A program made the position numbers and the translations under genes. The notes under the pieces were generated by a model. The model made no database searches, was not told the DNA's origin, and saw only the letters and a list, made by a program, of their open reading frames with translations. A stretch of 18,572 nt of DNA. Origin: Pseudoflavonifractor sp035562355 (lineage in GTDB: Bacteria; Bacillota; Clostridia; Oscillospirales; Oscillospiraceae). The stretch spans positions 1-18,572 of the forward strand of contig DATMXU010000314.1 of the NCBI GenBank assembly GCA_035562355.1, written 5' to 3'. Shown here in pieces: positions 1 to 6,570 of the stretch. The first letter of the stretch is position 1. Each line of letters starts with the position of its first letter.

Positions 1-145
1 CATAGTCATATGCTTTCTCTAAATAAATATCGCCAAATCCCTTCCCGCAAATGATGAATCCTTGATTCATAAGCTGATCAATTATTTCTCGCCGTTGTAC
101 TAATCTCTTTGGTTCTATTTTTATTCTATATGCTTCCAACCCCAT
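1..145 (-). CDS. Candidate immunity protein for the ParB-like toxin (partial, C-terminus beyond the window)
   Basis: An ATG at 145 opens a frame that stays open to the left edge, giving 48 residues (MGLEAYRIKIEPKRLV...) before the window ends. A clear ribosome binding site (GAAAGGAG, about 155-161) overlaps the stop of the 919-residue gene and sits 7 bases before the ATG. The two genes are 13 bases apart and probably cotranslated. The visible part mixes short strands and one charged helix and has no signal peptide or membrane segment. The region is AT-rich, like the end of the gene before it and unlike the GC-rich structural genes. A small gene directly after a toxin-like C-terminus is typically its immunity gene; that role is inferred from position only. 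The start call is firm; the function is not. Confidence 0.6.
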   Translation of the reverse strand, partial: MGLEAYRIKIEPKRLVQRREIIDQLMNQGFIICGKGFGDIYLEKAYDY

Positions 146-158
146 TTCAATACTCCTT

Positions 159-2918
159 TCAATCTGGTATTACGTTTGTCCAGTCAGGTAAACCTACAGG
201 GCCTGTTCCAGGGATAATTCTAATTTCAACGGGTATACCTGTAATTTGACTGGCAACAAACCTGTGATGCCCATCTAAAATAAACACCCCTCTCCCAGGA
301 ACTTCATAGAGCTCAATTGGCGCAATTTTTTCACCAGCCAAGAGCCTTTCAACATACTCATTAACTTGATCCATGTTTATCCAGTCCTGTGTTGGCTTAA
401 TCTTGTTATACATTGTTCCAACAATGTTAAACTTAGTTCCCCCCGCGCCCTCAGTACCTCTCCCAACGATTATACCATTTTCTCCCGGATTATCAACCGT
501 CGTTCCGCCCGGCAGAGCCGTGGTGCTCCTCGCTCCCAATCGGCCGTCAAAGATTGGCAGCGGAACAAAGTTAGGTGCTCCTATTTCCCCAGAGGGGGCA
601 GCCGTCATTCCACCCCGTGCTCCCCACACCGGCAGTAACTCCACCTTCCGGGCCTGTCCGCCTAGCCCGCGGCCGGGCTGAAATACCCCGCCTTGGCTGC
701 GCATTTCCCGTATATTGACACCGCCGCCCATTGGGGGTATAGTGATGCCAGTAGGTGGTGGTGCCCCCCCGTCGGATGCGTGTCGTCCGGCTGCCGGGGT
801 GCTGCCATCTGCTTTTTTGATCGTCGTAATCTCTTCTGGTGAAAAGTAGTATAGTACATTATTTGAATGCGTTCCGACACCCGTTTCTGCCACTCTCACT
901 CGCATATCCACTATGTATGGCGCATTGTCTATATATACCGTCGTCATCAGATGGTCCACACCTAGTATCTGGTCGCGTCTTTTGCGGTCGCCCTCACTCT
1001 TGAAATAGACGCCGTTGTTCGCAATACGTTCCAAATTCTCCATTATGGCAACCGTTTCCACAGGAACATCGCTGTGGTCAGATGGACTGAACATCTTATC
1101 AAGAGACGCTTTGGTGATTTTCAATACATACTCTTCCCCATTGCGGAGCACATTGTTGGCCGGAATAAATACCGCGCTGTGTCGATCCAGTCCCAAACGC
1201 CGTCTCGCGTGTTCGATGGCAGCTTTTCTTAAAAAGCCACCTTGTTCCGGCAATTTCCCTCCGTTGAGCCTTGCTACATTATCCATCGACAGATGAATGA
1301 TGGGCACTGTCGGATATTCCACGTTGCGCGGCCTATTCGCCCGATACTTCCCCGCCTCCCCCTTGGAGGCGGGGAAGTTGTCGACAGTGACCCCCGGCAT
1401 CATGCTCACGCCGCTGTCAGCCCCAGCAGGCAGGGTGACAGAGCTACCCCCGGCGGTCCGTGGCCCACCCGCTATGTGCGTGATGTTGCGTACCGCGCCA
1501 GGCAGACTCATCGTGCCAAATGTCAATGCGGAAGATGCGGCGGTATCTCCCAGTCTGTTCATCACCTCGTCAAAGCTGTAGGCGTGTTCTCCCGTCTGGT
1601 ACTGCTGCGCCGCCTCTACCCCGCCCATGGTCGCGCCCTCCTGCAAAACCTCCTGGAGCACGTTGTTCCCCACGCCCATGGCGTTTCCTGCCAAGTACTT
1701 CCCTACCCGTTCGGCGGCGGTGTCCATCCCGCTATTCTTCATAATCCGAAGACTTTTCACCAGTTCGTCCACCTGTATAAACTCTATCGCCGCGTTGGCT
1801 CCGCCGACAATCAAGGCAATGTTTCGCGCCGTGTCGGGTTCAATGCCGTTTGCTCTCATCTCATTGTACGCCTGGCCCGCCTCGATCTCGTAGTTCACCA
1901 TTGCACTGCCTGCCCTGAATCCGGCTGCCGCGCCGCTGAGAGCGCCAGGAATTGCGCCCACGCCACCGCCAAGTGAGCCGAGCATCGCGCCGCCCGCTCC
2001 GAGCGCTCCTATTGAGGCCGCCGTGCGGGGGTCCAACAGCTGTCTTCCCTGCTGTCCGAGCTGCTCCGCCGAGCCAGAGACGGCGTCCTCCCACCACTTG
2101 TCTGTGATGAATTTGTAGTCATCGCCCGCCAATTGCTCACGGTATTTCTGTGCGTCGTTCTTCTGCCCCATCATCCCCTTAAAGCTCTCTATGCCGTACC
2201 GCGCATTGGTAAAACCACGGCTTAAACTTCCCAAGGTGAGATCCCACGGTGTCGCGTCGCGCCACCCCTGCCTGCGTAGCTCCTCGTTCTCTACGCCCTT
2301 CGCCAAGTTCCATTTCTCATTCAGTCGGTCGATCTGTGGCTGTAAGGCAGAGGCCTCATCCATGAGCGCCCTGAAGTTATTAGGCCTGGACGTGACTTTG
2401 TAGGTAGGTTGGGCGCGGCTGCGCAAGGCGCGCTGCTTATCCGTCAGCGCATCGATCTGCCGCTTTATGTCCGAAGAAGACGTGGGCACCGGCTGTAAGA
2501 GCGCTCCGGCGGACGGTTCCCCTGCCGCTAGCTGTTGACGCGCCTGACTCAGCGAACCGGTGGTTCCCCATCCGCCGCTCGCATTGATAGGAAGAGTGGT
2601 CATAGGCTCTCTACCGGGCGCGTTCACCCCCTTCACCCCTGTCATGGTACTTGTCATGCCAGGGGTTGAAACAGCCGTGCCGGACTTTGCAGCGCTCTGT
2701 GCGGCGGCGCTTTCTTTCATGGCGGAGCGCACCGCTTTCCACATCGGCTCCGGCAGTGTGAATTTCGGCTTTTCTATCTCTGCAGGGGCCAGAGGGAGAA
2801 AAGGGCTGCCTTGCCCCATGACAATGCGGGCCTCCCGCGCCATAGGCATAGTGAAAGCAGGTTCCGCTTTTACCGTCAACGTCAACCGCGGTTTCTTTGT
2901 CAAAGTCAGATTTGCCAC
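159..2918 (-). CDS. Large phage internal/ejection-type protein with PBECR-like and ParB-like C-terminal domains
   Basis: A 919-residue protein starting at GTG; AGGGGGG overlapping the preceding stop gives a ribosome site 5-7 bases away. Residues 1-300 are mostly helical and linker-like. Residues 301-341 form a glycine/alanine-rich hydrophobic stretch and 365-480 are helical, as in phage proteins thought to enter the host membrane with the DNA. Residues about 528-700 resemble the phage barnase/EndoU/colicin/RelE-like nuclease group (PBECR, MuF_C), with a late YIVDMRVRVAE strand and a closing YYFSPEEI. A proline/glycine linker follows, then the junction ENGIIVGRG (813-821). Residues 828-919 are a ParB/sulfiredoxin-like domain with the diagnostic DGHHRFVASQ (H884, H885, R886) and a GPVG...W tail. 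ParB-like ends of this kind are common polymorphic toxin tips. GC content falls sharply after the junction. Virion location and toxicity are inferred. An alternative is a purely structural protein with degenerate nuclease folds. Confidence 0.7.
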   Translation of the reverse strand: MANLTLTKKPRLTLTVKAEPAFTMPMAREARIVMGQGSPFLPLAPAEIEKPKFTLPEPMWKAVRSAMKESAAAQSAAKSGTAVSTPGMTSTMTGVKGVNAPGREPMTTLPINASGGWGTTGSLSQARQQLAAGEPSAGALLQPVPTSSSDIKRQIDALTDKQRALRSRAQPTYKVTSRPNNFRALMDEASALQPQIDRLNEKWNLAKGVENEELRRQGWRDATPWDLTLGSLSRGFTNARYGIESFKGMMGQKNDAQKYREQLAGDDYKFITDKWWEDAVSGSAEQLGQQGRQLLDPRTAASIGALGAGGAMLGSLGGGVGAIPGALSGAAAGFRAGSAMVNYEIEAGQAYNEMRANGIEPDTARNIALIVGGANAAIEFIQVDELVKSLRIMKNSGMDTAAERVGKYLAGNAMGVGNNVLQEVLQEGATMGGVEAAQQYQTGEHAYSFDEVMNRLGDTAASSALTFGTMSLPGAVRNITHIAGGPRTAGGSSVTLPAGADSGVSMMPGVTVDNFPASKGEAGKYRANRPRNVEYPTVPIIHLSMDNVARLNGGKLPEQGGFLRKAAIEHARRRLGLDRHSAVFIPANNVLRNGEEYVLKITKASLDKMFSPSDHSDVPVETVAIMENLERIANNGVYFKSEGDRKRRDQILGVDHLMTTVYIDNAPYIVDMRVRVAETGVGTHSNNVLYYFSPEEITTIKKADGSTPAAGRHASDGGAPPPTGITIPPMGGGVNIREMRSQGGVFQPGRGLGGQARKVELLPVWGARGGMTAAPSGEIGAPNFVPLPIFDGRLGARSTTALPGGTTVDNPGENGIIVGRGTEGAGGTKFNIVGTMYNKIKPTQDWINMDQVNEYVERLLAGEKIAPIELYEVPGRGVFILDGHHRFVASQITGIPVEIRIIPGTGPVGLPDWTNVIPD
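455..497 (-). repeat. Polymorphic-toxin junction, copy B
   Basis: This 43-base stretch encodes VDNPGENGIIVGRGT at the border between the GC-rich body of the 919-residue gene and its AT-rich ParB-like end. It aligns without gaps to 17950-17992 in the other large phage gene: 34 of 43 bases match by hand, including an exact 14-base run (469-482 and 17964-17977). What follows the junction is unrelated in the two genes. It is therefore a good candidate for the recombination point at which toxin ends are exchanged. Confidence 0.6.
1346..1378. repeat. Perfect 14-bp palindrome inside the 919-residue gene
   Basis: Arms 1346-1359 and 1365-1378 are exact reverse complements around a 5-base loop. In frame they encode NFPASKGEAGKY, a linker just before the PBECR-like domain. 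A GC-rich hairpin of this length within a coding region is unlikely to arise by codon choice alone. It may be a small palindromic element inserted in frame in a region that tolerates it. It is not followed by a T-run on the coding strand, so it is not an obvious terminator. Confidence 0.55.
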
Positions 2919-2929
2919 GCAAAGCCCCC

Positions 2930-4507
2930 CTATCCCTCGCCGAGCGTGTACCCAAGGCTGTCGAAGTACTTAATCAGTTCATCCTTCTGGGCTTGTGTCA
3001 GTTTGTCCCACACCTTGTTGACAACGCCAAACGCAACGCCCGAACTACCGCTTTCAAGATAATACCGGACCGACTTCTTCACGCTGTCGAGATTTATGCC
3101 GCTCATGTCGGTACTACTGGGTGCATTCAACCCAGCCGCCCAGTCCTGATAATTAGCAAGCAGACCTTCAACCTGGTTTGCCGGTACGCCATACTTTGAT
3201 GCGTTCATCATGAGATAGCTCGGACCCATCCCACTATTATAGGCCGCCTGGAAGAGCTGGTTCGGATCATAGGATTTTTGTTGGTTATTGTTTCCGCTGC
3301 CGCTACTGCTTGTAGTGCTGTTGTTAGCCTGCGAGAATAAGTAATTATTATAGTCTTTCATGGCCTGGATTTGCGCATCGTCTAGCCCCAGCGCCTTGAA
3401 TAATGAATAGTCTCCGCTGTTCTGCGCATAGTACTGTGCCAGTTGCCAAGCCTGTTCCTGGTTGTACTGCTGGTTGTTGGTCTCATACTGTTTGTTCCAC
3501 TGTTCGTTCCCGATGGCGGCCTGGTCCTTGGTAAACTGGAACTGCTGGTTTTGAAGGTCTATCTGCGCCTGCCACTGCATCTGCTGCCGCATGGCCTCAT
3601 CCTGGCGCACCTTCTCCTGATAGAGCTGCTGAGCAAGCTCATAATTCCCCTGAGCCTCAGCCTGGGCAATGGCATTTTCGTAGTCGGTCTCCATCTGGCT
3701 CCGCTGGAGCTCCAGGTCGGCCAGCGTAGAGGCCTCCTTGGCGGCAAGGTTGCTCAAATTCCCCTGGAGGGCATTGGTGAAGGCAAGCTGGGCCTGTCCG
3801 CTCGCGCCGGAGTTGAGGCCGTTGGCGGCGGCGTACTCTGCGAAGTTACGCTTTTGCAGCTCGCTTTGTGCAGCGGCCTCATTCCGGGCGCTCTGGTACT
3901 GCGGAGCAATTGCAGACTGTGCCCGGTCAAGCCCCGCCACGTTCTTTTCATAGGCGGCCCGCAGCGCGGCCAGCGTGGCCTCTCTTTGCGCCTTGTTCAT
4001 GTCCTCTATCCAGCTGGAGTAGTTCGCCCCGCTGCTCTGCGGTTGGTCCGCGCGCCCATTCCACATACCGGTGCCAGAGTCAAAGACCACAGCGCTGCCG
4101 AGTTTTGCTGCAAGCGCCTCGTTTTCCTCATGCAACCTCTGCCGCTCCGCTGGATCTGACGTCTCATAGTAGGCGATAGAGTTCCTGTTCATTTTGTCTA
4201 TATCCGCCTGCTGGTCACTGGTGCTCCCCTGTACCCCGGTTGCTGAGCCCTTGTATCCGCTGGGAACACCGCCAGAGGTTTGACTCTGCGTCGTTAATGT
4301 GTTCGTTGCCGCCGGTGTCGGTGTTGTTGCGGATCCTTGTGCCGCAATTTTGGCGATGTCTGCCGAGGCATATTCTTTGGCTTGTCCTGTTTCTTCTCTA
4401 AGCTTATTAGCACCGTCGTTGGCCGCTTGCATCCCAGTGGCATCTCCCCTGGCCCTCGCTGCGTTGTAATCCGCTTTATAGTCATCGATCGTCTTGATGG
4501 TCGCCAT
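2930..4507 (-). CDS. Coiled-coil, Gln-rich phage protein, probable internal virion protein
   Basis: A 525-residue protein with a strong ribosome site (AAGGAGG, 8 bases before the ATG at 4507). The N-terminus (about 1-45) is a helical, charged motif. Residues 50-115 are Thr/Ser/Gln low complexity. Residues about 165-365 form a long Gln/Glu/Ala-rich helical region consistent with coiled coil. A Ser/Asn linker around 390-410 leads to a helical C-terminus ending in LGYTLGEG. There is no signal peptide and no obvious membrane segment. It lies between the holin and the 919-residue protein; its stop overlaps the next ribosome site, so the two are likely co-expressed and may act together. I recognise no named family. 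Position and composition suggest an internal core or ejected protein of a short-tailed phage; a tail-tip or scaffold-like role is possible. Gene call firm, role weak. Confidence 0.6.
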   Translation of the reverse strand: MATIKTIDDYKADYNAARARGDATGMQAANDGANKLREETGQAKEYASADIAKIAAQGSATTPTPAATNTLTTQSQTSGGVPSGYKGSATGVQGSTSDQQADIDKMNRNSIAYYETSDPAERQRLHEENEALAAKLGSAVVFDSGTGMWNGRADQPQSSGANYSSWIEDMNKAQREATLAALRAAYEKNVAGLDRAQSAIAPQYQSARNEAAAQSELQKRNFAEYAAANGLNSGASGQAQLAFTNALQGNLSNLAAKEASTLADLELQRSQMETDYENAIAQAEAQGNYELAQQLYQEKVRQDEAMRQQMQWQAQIDLQNQQFQFTKDQAAIGNEQWNKQYETNNQQYNQEQAWQLAQYYAQNSGDYSLFKALGLDDAQIQAMKDYNNYLFSQANNSTTSSSGSGNNNQQKSYDPNQLFQAAYNSGMGPSYLMMNASKYGVPANQVEGLLANYQDWAAGLNAPSSTDMSGINLDSVKKSVRYYLESGSSGVAFGVVNKVWDKLTQAQKDELIKYFDSLGYTLGEG

Positions 4508-4529
4508 AAAAGTTCCTCCTTATCACAAT

Positions 4530-4559
4530 GGGGCGCCGGACCCTTCCGGCCAGCGCCCC
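4530..4559 (-). terminator. GC-rich stem-loop after the holin gene
   Basis: Arms GGGGCGCCGG (4530-4539) and CCAGCGCCCC (4550-4559) pair over 10 bases with one G-T wobble, within the 60-base gap between the holin stop and the next start. No clear T-run follows on the minus strand. It may slow transcription or mark an RNA end rather than terminate fully, since the two downstream structural genes presumably need read-through. Confidence 0.35.
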
Positions 4560-4567
4560 CTTCGTTC

Positions 4568-5017
4568 TCACCGCGTGCTTTGCTCTCCGCTATCGGCCTT
4601 GTCACGCATGGCCTCCAGCATGTTTTTCAGAAATCCGGGCAGCGGCACGCCCATCAGACCCAGGTTCTCCAAGACGCTCAGCCCCTCGTTGGCAATGAAG
4701 AACAGGCACATCGTCGGGCGGATGTATACCGCACCAAGCAGCTTGTCCAGCCAGACGCCCACTAAAACGAGGAGCAGTATCCCTCCCTTGCGGAACAGGC
4801 CTTTCAGGCCCGCCCGGCTTTCCAGCGCACCGGTCTCGCTCTTCCGGGACCTCTTGAAAATCCCGGCCACCACCAAGCCGGTGAGGTAATCCGCTGCCAT
4901 GAAACCAATCAGGACTCCCAAGGCAGCGTCCCACCCTCCGAAAATTTTAGCCAGCCCCCCCAGCCCGACGGCCAGCGCCGCTACAACAGCGTCTTTCATA
5001 TGTACGATCTTTTCCAT
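4568..5017 (-). CDS. Phage holin (TcdE/phi29-type, Phage_holin_4 family)
   Basis: A 149-residue membrane protein. It probably oligomerises in the inner membrane and lets the endolysin reach the cell wall. Visible signs: an N-terminal hydrophobic segment with WDAALGVLIGFMAADYLTG (about 29-47), the DYLTG-type motif of this family; a basic loop with KRSRKSE; a further hydrophobic segment GILLLVLVGVWLDKL; a hydrophobic stretch before NEGLSVLENLGLMG; and a charged C-terminus. NEGLSVLENLG is highly typical of the family. The start at 5017 is chosen because it overlaps the amidase stop as TGATG and has GAAAGGAG 7-8 bases upstream. A second ATG at 4999 could give a shorter product, as in dual-start holins, but has a weaker site. 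The pairing with the amidase confirms a lysis cassette. Confidence 0.9.
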   Translation of the reverse strand: MEKIVHMKDAVVAALAVGLGGLAKIFGGWDAALGVLIGFMAADYLTGLVVAGIFKRSRKSETGALESRAGLKGLFRKGGILLLVLVGVWLDKLLGAVYIRPTMCLFFIANEGLSVLENLGLMGVPLPGFLKNMLEAMRDKADSGEQSTR

Positions 5018-5766
5018 CACACAGCTCCTTTCGGCAGCCCATCGAGCTGCCCCAGCCGATCCAGCACCACGGCCAGCTCCTGCCGGGTCACGGGGTCCGT
5101 AGGTCTGGTGCCGTCCATAATGCCCTTGTCCCTGGCCTTTTCCCACGCCGTAGCGGCCCAGTCAGCCACAGCAGAGATGTTTTCCTCGTTGGTGGGCTTG
5201 TCCACCCAGGCGACGCCCAGGAAGTCACAGATACCCTTCGCGGTGGCCTCGGCCAGTTTGGCCCGGTGTGCGTCGGATTTCAGGAGCGCCACGTCCTCCT
5301 TGTTGGTGTGAAATCCGTGCTCGATCAGCACGGCGGGGGCGTTGGTCTTGGTGAGCACCGTGTACAACTCATGGAGTAGCCCCGTCCCCTTGACGCTCAC
5401 CCCGGCGGCCTGGGTCCTGGCGATAATGCCCTTGGCCGCCACGTTCCGCGCCGCCGTCTCAGGCCCGGAGCTGGTGTAGATCAAAAAGCCCCGCGCCGTC
5501 CCCCACCCTGTAATGCCCTCGGCATTGGTGTGGAAGGAAACGAACAGATCAGCTTTTGCCTTGTTGGACACGTCGGCCCGCTCCGTCAGGGTGGGATATC
5601 CGTTTTCCTCCTTGGTCATGACCACTTTCACGCCGGAGCGCTCCAGGTGAGCCTTGACTCTCTGGCTCATGTTCCATGCAAATTCGTACTCCTTGTAGCT
5701 CCCGTCCGGGGAACCGTTTACGCACGCAGGCCCGTGCCCAGGGTCCAGGCACACCGTTTTACTCAT
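5017..5766 (-). CDS. N-acetylmuramoyl-L-alanine amidase endolysin (Amidase_3) with SLH-like tail
   Basis: A 249-residue cytoplasmic endolysin that cuts the bond between muramic acid and the stem peptide. The Amidase_3 fold spans about 3-185. Zinc and catalytic residues are visible: H11 in LDPGHG, E26 or E28 in KEYEF, H79 in SFHTN and E149 in LIEHGFHTN. Residues about 198-240 (VADWAATAWEKARDKGIMDGT...TRQELAVVLDRL) match one S-layer-homology-like repeat, which would bind the cell wall. There is no signal peptide, in keeping with holin-dependent release. ATG 5766 is preferred over an upstream ATG because GAGGAGG lies 9-10 bases ahead and DPGHG normally sits close to the N-terminus. It overlaps the holin start by one base and follows a decayed gene. 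Confidence 0.93.
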   Translation of the reverse strand: MSKTVCLDPGHGPACVNGSPDGSYKEYEFAWNMSQRVKAHLERSGVKVVMTKEENGYPTLTERADVSNKAKADLFVSFHTNAEGITGWGTARGFLIYTSSGPETAARNVAAKGIIARTQAAGVSVKGTGLLHELYTVLTKTNAPAVLIEHGFHTNKEDVALLKSDAHRAKLAEATAKGICDFLGVAWVDKPTNEENISAVADWAATAWEKARDKGIMDGTRPTDPVTRQELAVVLDRLGQLDGLPKGAV

Positions 5767-5782
5767 GGGCTTGTCCTCCTCT

Positions 5783-6078
5783 TTAGTTGTCCTTCGATAT
5801 CCAATCAGCCATGTCCTGCGCGTCGATGCAAATGCCGTACGCGAGACCACGGGGTCCGTACTCCCACTTCCCCTTGATTTTTACGTCCCTTGGTGGTCAT
5901 AGGCCTTAACCCCGGCGGCGGGAATATTGGTCAGCGCAAAAAACGCAAGGTTGATTGCGATTTCTGCTCCGGGATTGTCCGCAAGGATATTTTTGGCCCT
6001 CGGGAGTTTCTTGATGTTGTCGTAGATTTCCCAACGCCATTCATCCTGCGGCCATGTTGCGACAGCGTACTTACTCAT
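5783..6078 (-). pseudogene. Frameshifted and truncated gene, resembling the N-terminus of a phage phosphodiester glycosidase (NAGPA-like) protein
   Basis: The first frame (ATG 6078, ribosome site GAGGGG inside the end of the XkdX-like gene) gives 65 residues, MSKYAVATWPQDEWRWEIYD..., and stops at 5881-5883. The -1 frame continues smoothly from about 5884 as VKIKGKWEYGPRGLAYGICIDAQD... to a TAA at 5783-5785. One lost base would explain the break; joined, the product is about 98 residues. The motif IAINLAFFALTN followed by a short basic loop, then GLAYGICID, resembles the start of NAGPA-type phosphodiester glycosidases in Firmicute phages. Those are usually more than 200 residues, so the C-terminal part would also be missing. 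No slippery heptamer is visible at the break. The family link is from memory and moderate; the broken frame is directly seen. Confidence 0.5.
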
Positions 6079-6081
6079 GGC

Positions 6082-6219
6082 CTACCCCTCATAGGCCTGC
6101 CCGGTGATGGTCTGGTACTCAGCGGCACCCAGCTTGCCCTTGACCACCAACGCCGCCAGCATCTCCATGGTCCACAGGCCACGGTAGTAATTTTTCTTCG
6201 CCATATCGAAAATGTTCAT
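6082..6219 (-). CDS. XkdX-like small phage protein
   Basis: A 45-residue protein, MNIFDMAKKNYYRGLWTMEM...YQTITGQAYEG. The YYRGLWT core, then KGKL...EY..ITG, is the pattern of the XkdX family, tiny proteins encoded among phage fibre and lysis genes in Firmicutes. Their function is unknown. The ribosome site is strong (TAAGGAGG, which includes the stop of the preceding gene, 8 bases before the ATG). The TAG stop lies three bases before the next ATG. Its place between the 105-residue gene and the lysis cassette is usual for the family. Confidence 0.82.
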   Translation of the reverse strand: MNIFDMAKKNYYRGLWTMEMLAALVVKGKLGAAEYQTITGQAYEG

Positions 6220-6232
6220 GTTTCGCCCCTCC

Positions 6233-6550
6233 TTACAGACTCATGATGTTCTGGAACTCCATCGCCGCCGCGATACGCTCCTCCGCGCTGGGCTCCGGCT
6301 CCGGGGCTGGGGTGTTTACAATGACCTCGATTGCGGTAATGGCCTCCGCCTCGGTCAGCGCCGGGTCAATGCCGTGGAAGTTGCGCATGGCGCTCAGGTT
6401 CTGCACAGCAAATAACACCTCGCCGTCCGTCTCGATGATGTGGGTGAAGTGTGCCGTGGCCGGGAACTGCTCCTGCACCTTCTCCGGCGTCGCCAGTTCC
6501 CCGTTCGGGAACATATAGGTCTTGCTGGGGTCGTACTTGATTACTTTCAT
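6233..6550 (-). CDS. Small phage protein of unknown function, downstream of the fibres
   Basis: A 105-residue soluble protein, MKVIKYDPSKTYMFPNGELATPEKVQEQFP..., with an alpha/beta N-terminal part, a Pro/Glu linker (APEPEPSAEE) near residue 82, and a helical end. GAGGAGG lies 8-9 bases before the ATG. Proteins of this kind commonly sit between fibre genes and XkdX in Firmicute phages; no function is known to me. It could be a fibre-associated or chaperone-like protein, but the sequence does not show that. Confidence 0.7.
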   Translation of the reverse strand: MKVIKYDPSKTYMFPNGELATPEKVQEQFPATAHFTHIIETDGEVLFAVQNLSAMRNFHGIDPALTEAEAITAIEVIVNTPAPEPEPSAEERIAAAMEFQNIMSL

Positions 6551-6570
6551 GGTGTTTTCCTCCTCTGTTT

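Noticed and set aside
5870..5895. Programmed -1 frameshift joining the 65-residue frame to its continuation
   Set aside because: No X-XXY-YYZ slippery site or following strong structure is visible; a base loss is simpler.
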